A DNA stretch of 64,000 bases from assembly GCA_965115815.1 (NCBI GenBank), contig OZ220465.1, forward strand, positions 4,278,001 through 4,342,000, read 5' to 3'. Positions 1 to 9,286 of this stretch are shown in pieces; the stretch's first letter is position 1, and the number at the start of each line of letters is the position of its first letter. This stretch comes from VXPW01 sp965115815 (lineage in GTDB: Bacteria; Pseudomonadota; Alphaproteobacteria; TMED109). The translations under genes and the position numbers were made by a program. The notes below the pieces were generated by a model that worked only from the letters and a program-made list of their open reading frames with translations, ran no database searches and was not told the origin of the DNA.

Positions 1-577
1 TTCGAGTGGGGTCCGCGCGTCCAGGCGGCAAGAGCCGGTTTCAAAGCAAGACGGCGTACTGTTCGTCGGGATTCATGAACAACGGCAGCCGGGTTCGTCC
101 GGGTCTTGGTCCAAGACCGCACCTGTCATCCTTGGCTTCTCCGGGAGAATGGTTCGTGCGTAGACCATGCCTTGGTCCCGAATCCGGGAACGTGGAATGC
201 AGGAACAAACGCTTGGGGCCCATCAGCAACCCGTCGTTTCGGTTGATTGCTTCGCGGTCTGCCCGTTTCGAGAAGCGGCCCGGTGCCCGTTCGGCCTTGG
301 GGCGTCGAACCGGACTCCGGGGTCAGTTCAGGGGCGGGAGGTGCTCTGTGCGTCCTGTTCGTCTGTTCCTGTGCCGGCCCGGTCTCCTCTTCGCGCTTTC
401 TTGAACTTCTGTTCGTTTCTCACGATGGATTCCGGTCGGAAAGTCCGCTACGTGCAGCGAATGCAGGATTGCGTATCCCCCGGACCAACGCCGGCCGGCA
501 CCGGTTCGAGGGCCGATTTCCGCAGGGAGGAACGGGTCCGTCGTTGGCGGGCCGCCGCCGAAGCTCGGGTCCGGGCC
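1..577. other. No supported gene left of IS630 copy A
   Basis: I see no convincing coding region here. Short open frames exist on both strands, but they are Arg/Pro/Gly-rich, lack a recognisable domain and overlap one another, as expected of random frames in high-GC DNA. The stretch ends at the TA target of the IS630 copy at 580. Confidence 0.5.
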
Positions 578-624
578 TAGTAGTACGGAAACGTTGAACT
601 GACGATAGTATTCTGGCAAGATTT

Positions 625-664
625 CCGTGTCGGTCCGTGTCGGTCCGTGTCGGTGCGTGTCGGC
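625..664 (+). repeat. 10-bp iterons in the IS630 left leader
   Basis: Four back-to-back copies of a 10-mer, CCGTGTCGGT three times and then GCGTGTCGGC. The same block recurs at the matching place in copy B (about 52271-52310) and inside the MITE at 55528-55776 (about 55575-55616). Conservation in an internal-deletion derivative suggests a role in transposase binding or transcription. That role is inference. Confidence 0.75.
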
Positions 665-821
665 ACGCGTGAGCGCCCGATCGGTACGGCGCTTTTTTGT
701 TCATCCCCACAGACCCGATGCCGAACATGCAGGCGCTCATGCTCTCTTGGGGATCGGACGGATCCGGTTTCCGGGAACCGAGCCTGTCTGCAGGGGTTCG
801 GTGCGGGGATCGGAGTGGATC

Positions 822-1962
822 ATGGCCAACCCTCAGGGTAGGAAGCTCTATCGAGTGAGCCTTTCGGTGCCGGAGCGCCGGGAACTCCAAGCGATCGTCG
901 ACGGTACCGGAGCCGCCTGGCGTCGTCGTCGGGCGCAGATTCTCCTGATGGCGGACGAAGGGCGCGACGGCGGCAAACTCCGAGATGTGGACATCGCGCG
1001 CGGCTTGGGTATCGGTGCTTCGACGGTCGAACGCCTGCGCAAGCGCTGTGTTCTGGAGGGTCTGGAGGCCGCCCTCCGCCGTCGGGAGCAGGAGAACCGC
1101 CGACCGAAACTCCTGGACGGGGCGAAGGAAGCGAAGCTGGTGGCTCTGGCCTGTTCTTCCCCGCCCGAGGGTTGTGTTCGCTGGACACTGAAGCTGCTGG
1201 CCGGTCGTCTGATGGAGATGGAGATCGTCGAGAGCATCTCGAAAGAAACGGTACGGAAGACTCTAAAAAAAGGAGATCAAGCCTTGGCTGAAGCAGTACT
1301 GGTGCATTCCCCCGAGCCGCAATGCGCCGTTCGTGGCGGCGATGGAGGAGGTGCTGGACACGTACCAGCGGGATTTTGCCGAAGACGAGGTCCTGGTCTG
1401 CATGGATGAGACCAGCCGGCAGCAGACGAAGGAAACCCGCCTTCCCCGCCCCGTGCGGCCCGGGCAGCCGGAAATCGTCGACTACGAATACGAGCGAAAC
1501 GGTACGGCCAATCTCTTCCTGGCGTTCGCGCCCAATGAAAACTGGCGTACGGTAAAGGTCACCGATCGCCGCACGGCGCGGGACTGGGCGCAGTTCATCC
1601 GGGAACTCGCGGACGATCATTTCCCCGGAAAGAAGATTGTACTGGTCATGGACAACCTGAACACACACGGCCCCGCGTCGTTGTATGAAGCCTTTGCACC
1701 CCGGGAGGCCATGCGGGTGCGAAAGCGGTTCGAGTTTCGGTACACGCCGAAGCACGGAAGCTGGCTCAACATGGCCGAAATCGAAATCGGCGCGTTGTCG
1801 CGACAGTGTCTTCGACGACGCATTCCTGATCGCGCCACCATGCTGCGGGAGACCGCGGCGTGGGTCAAGCGCCGCAACGCGGCCGGCGGCACCGTCGACT
1901 GGCGGTTCACGACGGCAGACGCCCGGGTGAAACTGAAGTCTCTATACCCATCAATCCAATGA
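822..1962 (+). pseudogene. IS630-family DDE transposase, two frames joined at an A7 run
   Basis: The first frame (ATG at 822) encodes the N-terminal helix-turn-helix region, with GIGASTVERLRKR typical of IS630 transposases, up to RKTLKK. At 1265-1271 there is a run of seven A followed by G. The DDE half then continues in the +1 frame (EIKPWLKQYW, then VAAMEEVL) to a stop at 1962. The catalytic residues are present: Asp in VCMDETS, Asp in VMDNLNTHGP, Glu in WLNMAEIEIG. The joined product would be about 380 residues, normal for the family. IS630 elements often use programmed frameshifting, so the split may be functional. The equivalent A-run in copy B carries one base of difference, so plain decay is also possible. 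Confidence 0.85.
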
Positions 1963-1975
1963 TTCCGTACTACTA

Positions 1976-2504
1976 GGGGCCTTTCCACGTCCCGCATGTA
2001 CCTGGGGCCTCATTCCCGCCTTCGGTCGCCGAGGGTTTCGCGCCGTCCTCTCTCGCCGAGTGCGTCGCGCACCTAAATCGTGTCTGCACGGAAAATTATA
2101 ACACATTGTATATGCAACCATATTTGGAATCTGGAGAACCGAAGATTCCTTCTTTGAGGGCATATGACGGCATATTCCGCTGAAATCAGGCTGGATTCGA
2201 TGAATCTTCGCCCTGTCAATATTGAGTTTTCATTCATGTAATCCGACTCTTAGGGATTTCCCGGGCAGACACTAAATCGCCTGGTTCCGCCGTTCGATCC
2301 CCTGCCGGGGCTTCTTCGATCCCGGGAGCGGCGGGCGCAGCGTGGGATGCGACCCGACGAGGCGTGCGAGGCCAAGGCTGACGACGCGGACATCGGGCAT
2401 CGATCGGACCCTCCCGGTGCCCCAAGACGATCCCACGCTAGGTTGGTTGGAAGGCTGGGTTCCGCGGGTTCCGGATGATTCGGATGTGTGCTCTGGCTGT
2501 TTGT
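1976..2504. other. Intergenic, no gene seen
   Basis: About 530 bp between IS630 copy A and a degenerate DruA-ISAs1 gene. The part from 2085 to 2255 is clearly more AT-rich than its surroundings. I see no coding frame, tRNA or clear terminator. Confidence 0.4.
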
Positions 2505-2512
2505 GAAGCGGC

Positions 2513-3700
2513 GTGGTATCCGTGGTTGTCTTGGAGCGTGCAGCGGATGTTTTCGAGACGACTCCGGAGGGTTTTGTGCTCCGGGATGGGGTGGTGCGCC
2601 TGGCGCGGCCGGATGAGGTGTGTCGCGGGAACCGTGTGGTGGACCGTCATCACGATCTTGGTTTCAAGCAGTTTGCGGGTCGAGGTCTGCGCTCCGTGTT
2701 CCCTGGGCGCGGGCGGTGGATGGGCGCTGCGGGCGGGCAGACGGGCGCCTTCCGCTGTGCGCCGCGGGACCGTGGGATGGGCGGGTGCCGCGAGGAACCG
2801 TCGGAGCGGTTGCACCGGATCGGAAATCACACGAGGTTGGTGATTCTGGGAGGTCGCCGGATGTTTCGGGATCTTGCCTCGTGTGCGTGGTCGCGGATGG
2901 AGCGGTGTCTCAGCGACGACGGGGAGGCTGCGTACGGCACTCCGTTACGGGTGGCGGAGTCGTGGGTCTCGCCGACGAAGTTCCGCGGCACCCGGTACCA
3001 GGCGGCGAACGGGACGTGCGTGGGCAGGGGCAAGGGCTCTGCGCGCGCCCACGGGCGCTCTACCGATCCGCACGGGGAGGCGAAGGATCGGTACGGGGTT
3101 CCGCGGCGTCGCGACGCCGGTCGTCGGGTGCGGGATCGTGCGCCGCTTCCTGCGGCGTGGGCGTTGCGGGCGGCGCAGAGCGGCCGGTCGGCGCGGGCGT
3201 TGCGCTCGATGTACCCGCAGGGTGCGGCGCTTTCCGACGTCCGGCGCGCGCAGGGGCGCACGCACGGCATCGCTTCGGTGCGGTGCGTGAGGGTGCTCAT
3301 GTCAAACCGATCGTTCGTGTCCCCCGGCGCGTCGAATGCAAGAAATCCGGAAAACCGACCACCGAGCACGCCTCCGGCAGGACCTCGGTCGCGGCCGACC
3401 GCGCCTCGCCGCACCCGCTACTCGCAGGGAACCGCGGTCCTTGGGGGGTCGAACGCCATCCCCCCATCCGCGACGCCACCTTCCGCGAAGACGACTCCAG
3501 GCTCCGGGCCCGCAACGCGTCCGCAAACCACGCGATCCTCAACACCCTCGCCCTTTCCGTCATCCTCCACAACCCGCGGAAGCTGCTCCAGCCCGTCCAC
3601 AGCTTCGCCGACGCCCGTCACCCCTATGCCGACCAGCGCAAGCAGATCCTGCACGCCGTCACAAGACCCGGCGGACCGCACTCACACCCCGACCGAAACC
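2513..3700 (+). pseudogene. Decayed DruA (DUF4338)-ISAs1 transposase fusion
   Basis: In the frame opening near 2513 the translation follows the DUF4338/DruA pattern: DRHHDLGFKQFAGRGLR, then RWMGAAGGQTGAFRCAPRD, SERLHRIGNHTRLVILG, and TKFRGTRYQAANGTCVG up to about 3070. About 100 residues on comes LSDVRRAQGRTHGIASV, the N-terminal signature of ISAs1-family transposases. From about 3320 a different frame gives the ISAs1 C-terminal segment (ECKKSGKPTTEHASGRTSVA, then DATFREDDSRLRARNA). The catalytic middle is missing and several consensus aromatic residues are replaced, so this is a relic. The DruA assignment is by pattern. The fusion order (DruA first, transposase second) matches the other DruA genes in this window. 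Confidence 0.65.
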
Positions 3701-3895
3701 GCAATATCCGAGCCGGGCCACCCAACCCGGCAGGCCTCTCGCTCGCCCCGGATCCGCCGAAGCGGGCCCCTCGCGCCCCGATCCGCGCTGCCACCGGGCC
3801 GCAGACGTCCGCACATCTCACAATCGCAGACTCGAACGCGTCGACCTGCACCGCGATCAAGACTCCGATCGCATCACAGCAACAAGCATGGGATC
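3299..3895 (+). repeat. ISAs1-derived direct repeat, first copy
   Basis: This roughly 600-bp stretch is closely similar to 15777-16402. It covers the ISAs1 transposase C-terminus and its non-coding tail, ending in the shared motif CAACAAGCATGGGATC. Differences are point changes plus one extra tandem segment in the second copy. Confidence 0.8.
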
Positions 3896-4345
3896 TCCTT
3901 GGAGCCCTCCCCGGGGGGCGACAGACCGGATCGCTGCCACACTCCGAACCCCGGACGCCCAAGGAACCAACACCGTGCCTGCAACGCCCCGGCACCGGTT
4001 CCGCGAATCCCACACACCACCAAGACGGGTCGTTTCAGCCTCCCTTCATCCAACGGTCGCAAATCCTCGGAGCATGGGGAAGGCCTGTATCGCAGCCTCA
4101 CGGTCTCCTGGACGTGCAGCAAAAGTACCCTTGTCATGACATGAATTGTGATTGGTAGGCAGGTCCCGGTGCATGGGAACCGCGCGGGCACGACTGCCGG
4201 GGGCGGGCAGCACGGCCTTTCGGCGCGGCTTCGGCACCCTGTTCCGAGGCCGGCCGCTCGGGCGGCCAGGTTGCAACGGTCGGGGTCGCCGGATCCGAAC
4301 GTCCCGGCAACGGATGCGTGCGCTCGGATCCTGTTCCGCGCGGCG
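3896..4345. other. Intergenic, no gene seen
   Basis: Between the ISAs1 relic and the stop codon of the SDR gene. Open frames here only continue the shadow frames of the relic. I see no RNA gene or clear terminator. Confidence 0.4.
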
Positions 4346-5110
4346 TCAGCGGTTCCACCAGGGCAGGTCGGAGAAGGCTCTCAGGTCCAGTTCGTGTGTC
4401 CAGGCCGACCGGTGCTGGTGCGCCAGGTGCAGGTACGTCTCCGCGACCTCGACCGGAAGCACGAGTCCGTCGCGGTGTAGGCCCCGTTCCTCGCGCAGCT
4501 TCCGGAAGGCCTCCGCTCCGAGCATCCTGCCCAGCGTATCCGGTGCGTCCACCGAGCCATCGATGAGGACATGGACGACATGGATCCCCTTTGCGCCGAA
4601 CTCTGCGTTCAGGGACTGACACAGCATGCGCCGGCCGCCCATCGCGGCCGCGTGGGAATGCTGCATGCGGTTCCCGCGCACCGCCGCAGTGGCCGACGTC
4701 ACGAGGAGGGTCCCCCTGCCCCGCTCTTCCATCAGCGGGCAGACGCTGCGCGCGGTCCGGAACAGGCCGAACGTGGCTATGCGCCAGCCGCGTTCGAATG
4801 TCCTGCAGCTGGTATCCGCGAGCGTCCGATTGCCGATCTGGGCGCCGAGGTTGTAGACCACGACCGCAATCGGACCGATATGGGTTTCCACGTGCGCCAC
4901 CCGATCCTCGATGCTCCCGGGATCGACCGCGTTCAGGAGATAGCCGGATGCCTTCCCGCCGGCGCGCTTGATGCCCGCGACCGAGGTTCGCAAGCCGTCT
5001 TCGTCGGTGCGGCGACACAGGACCGCATGGTATCCCTCCCGTGCAAAGCGGGCGGCAACCGCGCCGCCGATGCCGCCCCCGGCGCCGATGACCAGACAGA
5101 CCGGTTCCAT
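4346..5110 (-). CDS. SDR-family oxidoreductase lacking the Tyr-Lys catalytic pair
   Basis: A 254-residue short-chain dehydrogenase/reductase fold protein. The Rossmann dinucleotide motif GAGGGIGG is at residues 9-16 and the Asn-containing motif appears as YNLGAQIGN. The classical YxxxK active-site helix is not preserved: the aligned stretch reads HSHAAAMGGRRMLCQSLN, with neither the Tyr nor the Lys in register. Related SDRs with Phe or Ala for Tyr exist, but loss of Lys as well suggests a binding or non-classical role. It stands alone, divergent from the lar operon across about 185 bp. Nothing in the sequence reveals the substrate, and a functional link to the lar genes is only positional. 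Confidence 0.85.
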   Translation of the reverse strand: MEPVCLVIGAGGGIGGAVAARFAREGYHAVLCRRTDEDGLRTSVAGIKRAGGKASGYLLNAVDPGSIEDRVAHVETHIGPIAVVVYNLGAQIGNRTLADTSCRTFERGWRIATFGLFRTARSVCPLMEERGRGTLLVTSATAAVRGNRMQHSHAAAMGGRRMLCQSLNAEFGAKGIHVVHVLIDGSVDAPDTLGRMLGAEAFRKLREERGLHRDGLVLPVEVAETYLHLAHQHRSAWTHELDLRAFSDLPWWNR

Positions 5111-5295
5111 CGTATACGGAGCCCCTTGTCGGGATCAGGAGCGGGCCCGGCCCGCAGGGGGCGGATCCAACCGCGCACGCGGACGGTATCATGTTCCGAC
5201 GACGCGGGATACCGCCCCGCACGGGCCGGCGGTCCCCGGCCGTCGCGCCGGGCCCGGCCGGTGCGGGTGCCGGTTTCGTCCTTCGAGGACTCAGG

Positions 5296-6516
5296 ATGCA
5301 CATTCATCTCGACGCTCTGGGAGGGGCGGCAGGCGACATGTTCGTGGCGGCCATGGTCGATGCCCGGCCGGAGTGTGCGGAAGCTGCGGAAGCCGCGGTC
5401 CGGAGTCTGGGCCTCGGCGACCGGGTACGGGTGGCCTTCACGCCGCATCGGGACGGCGTGCTGCGCGGAATCCGGTTCCGTGTGACCGCCCCTGCGCCTC
5501 CGCATGCGACACCGGCAGACACCGTCCGCGCATGGATCACCCGCGCTTCGCTGGATACGAAGGTGCAGGCAAGATCCCTGGAAATTCTCGCTCTGCTCAC
5601 CGATGCGGAAGCACAGGTCCATGGCATACCGGCGGATGCGGTTACGTTTCACGAACTGGGCGGGCTGGATACGCCGGTGGATCTGGTGGCCGCGGCGGCG
5701 CTCATCGAGGCAGCCGGGACGCCGACTTGGTCCTGCGGTCCGCTGCCTCGCGGTCGGGGCAGGATCAGGACCGAACACGGCATGCTCCCGCTCCCCGCCC
5801 CGGCCGCCGCCCGACTGCTGGAAGGAATGGTGCTGATGGACGACGGGATCGAGGGCGAACGAATCACGCCGACCGGCGCGGCCATCCTGCGCCATCTTGC
5901 GCCGTCGCAGGCCGGCGATTTCGTGCCGCGCCGATTGCGCTCGACCGGACACGGCTTCGGGGCCGGCACGTTCCGGGGTACGAGCAATGTCCTTCGCGCC
6001 CAGCTGTACGATCCGCCCGACGAGACCCCGTTTTCCGACCAGGTCGCGGTGCTGAGTTTCGAGGTGGACGATCAGTCGCCGGAAGACCTGGCGGCCGGCA
6101 TCGGGCACCTGCGTGCATGCGACGGCGTGCTGGATGTCACCCAGCAGGCGGTGATCGGCAAGCATTCTCGAATGGCGGTCCGCGTACAGGTGCTGGCGCG
6201 CCCCGATCGGCTCGGGGCCGTATCCGCACGGTGTTTCGTCGAGACCGCGACCCTGGGCATCCGTTGGACGCTCATGGACCGCTTGGTCCTTCCGCGCACC
6301 CGGATGACCGTCGACGGACCGGCCCGGCCGGTGCGAGTCAAGGTGGCGCGGCGTCCGGACGGGCAGCCCTCCGCGAAAGCGGAACTGGCCGACATCCGGG
6401 AAGCCGAGGGCGGACGGTCCGGTCGGGCCGAACTGCGCATCCGGGTTGAACGGAAAGCCCTTGAGAGCGCGGCTGAGACGCACGCCGGAGACGATCATGG
6501 TCCCCCCGGCCGCTGA
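5296..6516 (+). CDS. larC: LarC, nickel-insertion protein for the nickel-pincer cofactor
   Basis: A 406-residue LarC (DUF111) protein starting MHIHLDALGGAAGDMFVAAM, the conserved N-terminus of the family. I chose the ATG at 5296 because the upstream in-frame extension is low-complexity and a GAGG lies 8 bases before this ATG. LarC is a CTP-dependent cyclometallase that inserts nickel into the dithio-pyridinium mononucleotide made by LarB and LarE. Here it is a single unbroken frame, unlike the two-part larC1/larC2 of Lactiplantibacillus plantarum, which needs a frameshift. It is first in a larC-larE-larB-larA operon and overlaps larE by 20 bases. Cytoplasmic. Confidence 0.93.
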   Translation: MHIHLDALGGAAGDMFVAAMVDARPECAEAAEAAVRSLGLGDRVRVAFTPHRDGVLRGIRFRVTAPAPPHATPADTVRAWITRASLDTKVQARSLEILALLTDAEAQVHGIPADAVTFHELGGLDTPVDLVAAAALIEAAGTPTWSCGPLPRGRGRIRTEHGMLPLPAPAAARLLEGMVLMDDGIEGERITPTGAAILRHLAPSQAGDFVPRRLRSTGHGFGAGTFRGTSNVLRAQLYDPPDETPFSDQVAVLSFEVDDQSPEDLAAGIGHLRACDGVLDVTQQAVIGKHSRMAVRVQVLARPDRLGAVSARCFVETATLGIRWTLMDRLVLPRTRMTVDGPARPVRVKVARRPDGQPSAKAELADIREAEGGRSGRAELRIRVERKALESAAETHAGDDHGPPGR

Positions 6517-7315
6517 CGGAATCGAGGCCCTGTACGAGGTGTTGGACTCGATGGGTCCGGTCGCGGTCGCCGTGAGCGGAGGGATCGACAGCACCACGCT
6601 CGCTGCGCTCGTGGTCGAGCGGAAACCTTCCGGCGCCCGGCTGTTTCATGCCGTCTCCCCGGCCGTCCCCGCCGCCGCCACCGAGCGGCTGCGGGCCTTG
6701 GCCGAACCGGCCGGCTGGCCCCTCAGCTTCATCGATGCCGGAGAGTTCGGCGATCCGAACTACCTGCGTAATCCGGTCAACCGCTGCTTCCACTGCAAGC
6801 ACAACCTCTATCGGTCGATCCGACACCACACCGATTTCACTCTGGTCTCGGGGGCCAACCTGGATGACCTCGACGATGTGCGCCCCGGCCTCCGGGCCGC
6901 TGCCGACCACGCCGTGCGCCATCCATGGATCGAGGCGCGCATCGGCAAGGCGGCCATCCGCCGGATCGCGTCGAGGCAGGGCTTGCACGCGTTGGCGGAT
7001 CTTCCGGCATCCCCTTGCCTGTCCAGCCGGGTGGAGACCGGGATTCCGATCGGCAGCGGAGACCTGAGAGCCATCGATGCTGCCGAGAGTGCGCTCCGGC
7101 GGGAACTGGGTCCGATGACCGTCCGCTGCCGGGTGCGGGCCGACGGCGTCACGGTAGAGCTGGACGCCGCGGTCCTCTCCGGTCTCGGCCGGGATCGGAA
7201 GCGGACGCTCGCGGCGCGCGTCGGCGCGTGGTTCGGCAAGGCGGGTCGCGATGGGGCCGTGCGGTTTGCTCCGTACCGGCGGGGCAGTTCCGTGGTTCGG
7301 GAGTCCGACCGATGA
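6497..7315 (+). CDS. larE: LarE, sulfur transferase with three conserved cysteines
   Basis: A 272-residue PP-loop ATPase that adds sulfur to the pyridinium dicarboxylate made by LarB. The ATP-binding motif SGGIDST is at residues 27-33. Cysteines lie at 97 and 100 (RCFHCKHNLY) and at 174 (SPCLSSR). Cys174 matches the sacrificial Cys176 of the L. plantarum enzyme. The extra pair fits the other LarE class, in which three cysteines hold a [4Fe-4S] cluster and sulfur transfer need not consume the protein. The ATG at 6497 is preceded by GGAG and lies inside the end of larC. The stop overlaps the larB start (ATGA), indicating translational coupling. Confidence 0.93.
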   Translation: MVPPAADGIEALYEVLDSMGPVAVAVSGGIDSTTLAALVVERKPSGARLFHAVSPAVPAAATERLRALAEPAGWPLSFIDAGEFGDPNYLRNPVNRCFHCKHNLYRSIRHHTDFTLVSGANLDDLDDVRPGLRAAADHAVRHPWIEARIGKAAIRRIASRQGLHALADLPASPCLSSRVETGIPIGSGDLRAIDAAESALRRELGPMTVRCRVRADGVTVELDAAVLSGLGRDRKRTLAARVGAWFGKAGRDGAVRFAPYRRGSSVVRESDR

Positions 7316-8016
7316 ACGACGTCCGCCGCGAAGTCCGCCTCGATATCGACCGGCGGTCCCGCATCGGCCTCGACGAGGCCGTCCTCTGCGAGATGAAGAC
7401 TCCGGCCCAGCTCTCGCACATCCTCGACGAAGCTGCGGGCAACGGGCGTCGCCTGTTCCTGACCCGTCTGTCGGAGCAGACGTTTCGGACGCTGCGCGAG
7501 GATCAGGCTGCCGCCCTCGACTACCATCCCCTGTCCCGAACCGCCATTCTCGGCTCGTGCGGGCCGTCGCCGCGGCCCGTCCGGATCGCCGTCGTGACCG
7601 CGGGATCGTCCGATGCACGCGTGGCCTACGAGGCGGCCCGTACCTTGACCTTTGCCGGCGCTGCCAGCGAGCTGATCTGCGATGTCGGGGTCGCGGGCCT
7701 CTGGCGCCTCTTGGACCAGGTGGACCGGCTGGCCGAAATGGAGGTGGTCATTGCGGTGGCCGGCATGGATGCCGCCATGGTCAGCGTGATCGGAGGCCTG
7801 GTGCCCGGCTTGGTGATCGCCGTGCCGGTTTCGACCGGCTACGGTGCGGCCAGAGGCGGCGAAACCGCCTTGTACGGTGCGCTCGCGAGTTGCAGCCCGG
7901 GCGTGGTCGCGGTCAATATCGACAACGGTTTCGGCGCAGCGTGCGCAGCCCTGCGCGCGACCGGCCATGCCCGGGCGCGCCGGGTCGAACCGGCCGGAGC
8001 CGCCGATGCACGTTGA
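7312..8016 (+). CDS. larB: LarB, nicotinate adenine dinucleotide carboxylase/hydrolase
   Basis: A 234-residue LarB protein, first enzyme of nickel-pincer cofactor synthesis: it carboxylates nicotinic acid adenine dinucleotide at C5 and releases AMP. The C-terminal two thirds have the PurE-like (AIR carboxylase) fold, seen in RIAVVTAGSSDARVAYEAA, VVIAVAGMDAAMVSVIGGL and VPVSTGYGAARGGETAL. The start at 7312 overlaps the larE stop by four bases, and the end overlaps larA by 11 bases. Length and motifs are normal for the family. No odd features. Confidence 0.93.
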   Translation: MNDVRREVRLDIDRRSRIGLDEAVLCEMKTPAQLSHILDEAAGNGRRLFLTRLSEQTFRTLREDQAAALDYHPLSRTAILGSCGPSPRPVRIAVVTAGSSDARVAYEAARTLTFAGAASELICDVGVAGLWRLLDQVDRLAEMEVVIAVAGMDAAMVSVIGGLVPGLVIAVPVSTGYGAARGGETALYGALASCSPGVVAVNIDNGFGAACAALRATGHARARRVEPAGAADAR

Positions 8017-9286
8017 CCTGCGGTATCACAGCGGAGTCCTCCCGGTCGCCGTCGCGGACCGCTGGCAGGCGACCGTGCTCCGCAAGCCGGTGATGCCGGT
8101 CCTGCCCGATCCGGCGCAGGCGGTGGCCGATGCCGTGGCGGCTCCGGTTGGTGCGCCGCCGCTCCGGGACGCGGCCGCATCGGCCCGGTCGGCGTGTGTC
8201 CTGATCTGCGACATCACCCGTCCGGTGCCGAACGGGGACCTGCTGCCCGGGGTTGTCCGCGCCCTGCTTGCAGGCGGACTGCCGGCCGACGCCATCACCA
8301 TCCTGGTAGCTACCGGGCTCCATCGACCGAACGAAGGCAAGGAGCTTCTCGAACTGGTGGGGGATGCGTGGGTGCTCGACACGATTCGCGTCGAGAATCA
8401 CTACGCCCGCCGCGATGATGACCACACGGAAGTGGGAATCACCAAGCGCGGCAATGTCATCCGGCTGGATCGCCGGTTGGTCGCGGCCGATCTGCGGATC
8501 GCGATCGGCCTAGTGGAGCCGCACTTCATGGCGGGCTACTCCGGCGGGCGCAAGATCATCACCCCCGGAGTCGCCCATGCCGATACGATTGCCACGCTGC
8601 ACAGTGCGCGCTACATGGAAGATCCGAACGCCGCCGTCGGCGTGCTGGACGACAACCCGCTGCACGAGGATCAGCTGGAGGCGATCGAGATGATCGGCGG
8701 CGCGTACGCGGTCAACTCGGTCCTGGACGACCAGCGGCGGCTGACCTTCGTCAACTACGGAGAGATCATCGAAAGCCACCTTCAGGCGGTGGCATTTGCA
8801 CGGGCCTGTTCGGAACTTCCCGTGCCCGAACGGTTTCCCACCATCGTTACCTCCGGTGCGGGGTATCCGCTCGACAAGACCTACTATCAGACGGTGAAGG
8901 GCATGGTCGGTCCGCTCGACATCCTGACCCCGAAGGGACATCTCATCGTCGTCTCGGCCTGTTCGGAAGGCATGGGATCGCGGGAGTACGCAGATGCGCA
9001 GCGGCGCCTCGCCGCGCTGGGGCCCGACCGGTTTCTCGAGACCCTGCTCGACAAGCGGAAAGCCGACATCGACGAGTGGCAGACGGAAAAGCAGCTTGCT
9101 TCCATGCGCGTCGGCACGGTTTCCCTCCACACGACCGGTCTCAGCGACGAAGAGCGCAGTCTGACGGGAGTGACGATGATCGATTCGGTGGAGAGCGCCA
9201 TCGCGCGAAGCGTCGCCGTCAGCGGGGACCCGCGGGTGGCATTTCTCCCGGACGGGCCGTACGTCGTGCCGCGGTACCGACCGTGA
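8006..9286 (+). CDS. larA: LarA-family nickel-pincer racemase/epimerase
   Basis: A 426-residue LarA (DUF2088) protein. All residues known from L. plantarum lactate racemase are in register: His106 (ATGLHRPN), His173 and Lys183 (VEPHFMAGYSGGRK, the Lys that binds the cofactor covalently), and His199. The N-terminal motif DITRPVPN is also present. The family racemises or epimerises alpha-hydroxy acids. Which one this paralog uses cannot be read from the sequence, since LarA homologues with malate, phenyllactate or sugar-acid activity are known. It is the last gene of the operon, with its start inside larB. No lactate permease or nickel transporter lies next to it. Confidence 0.9.
   Translation: MHVDLRYHSGVLPVAVADRWQATVLRKPVMPVLPDPAQAVADAVAAPVGAPPLRDAAASARSACVLICDITRPVPNGDLLPGVVRALLAGGLPADAITILVATGLHRPNEGKELLELVGDAWVLDTIRVENHYARRDDDHTEVGITKRGNVIRLDRRLVAADLRIAIGLVEPHFMAGYSGGRKIITPGVAHADTIATLHSARYMEDPNAAVGVLDDNPLHEDQLEAIEMIGGAYAVNSVLDDQRRLTFVNYGEIIESHLQAVAFARACSELPVPERFPTIVTSGAGYPLDKTYYQTVKGMVGPLDILTPKGHLIVVSACSEGMGSREYADAQRRLAALGPDRFLETLLDKRKADIDEWQTEKQLASMRVGTVSLHTTGLSDEERSLTGVTMIDSVESAIARSVAVSGDPRVAFLPDGPYVVPRYRP

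Larger units (their letters stand above)
580..1973 (+). mobile_element. IS630-family insertion sequence, copy A
   Basis: The ends read GTAGTACGGAA inward from 580 and as its reverse complement up to 1973. They are flanked by TA at 578-579 and 1974-1975, the TA target duplication expected of the IS630/Tc1 superfamily. A leader of about 240 bp with 10-bp iterons lies between the left end and the transposase start. Further copies or pieces occur at 9686, 52226, 53625 and 63646, so this is a multicopy family in the genome. It is the most complete copy in the window, but its transposase is split by a frame change. Confidence 0.9.

Noticed and set aside
2620..4158. A 512-residue open frame across the DruA-ISAs1 relic
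   Set aside because: It mixes shadow frame and genuine ISAs1 C-terminal residues, so it is not one gene.
4933..6597. Long minus-strand frame (554 residues) across larC
   Set aside because: Antisense shadow of larC and the SDR gene region, lacking any domain.
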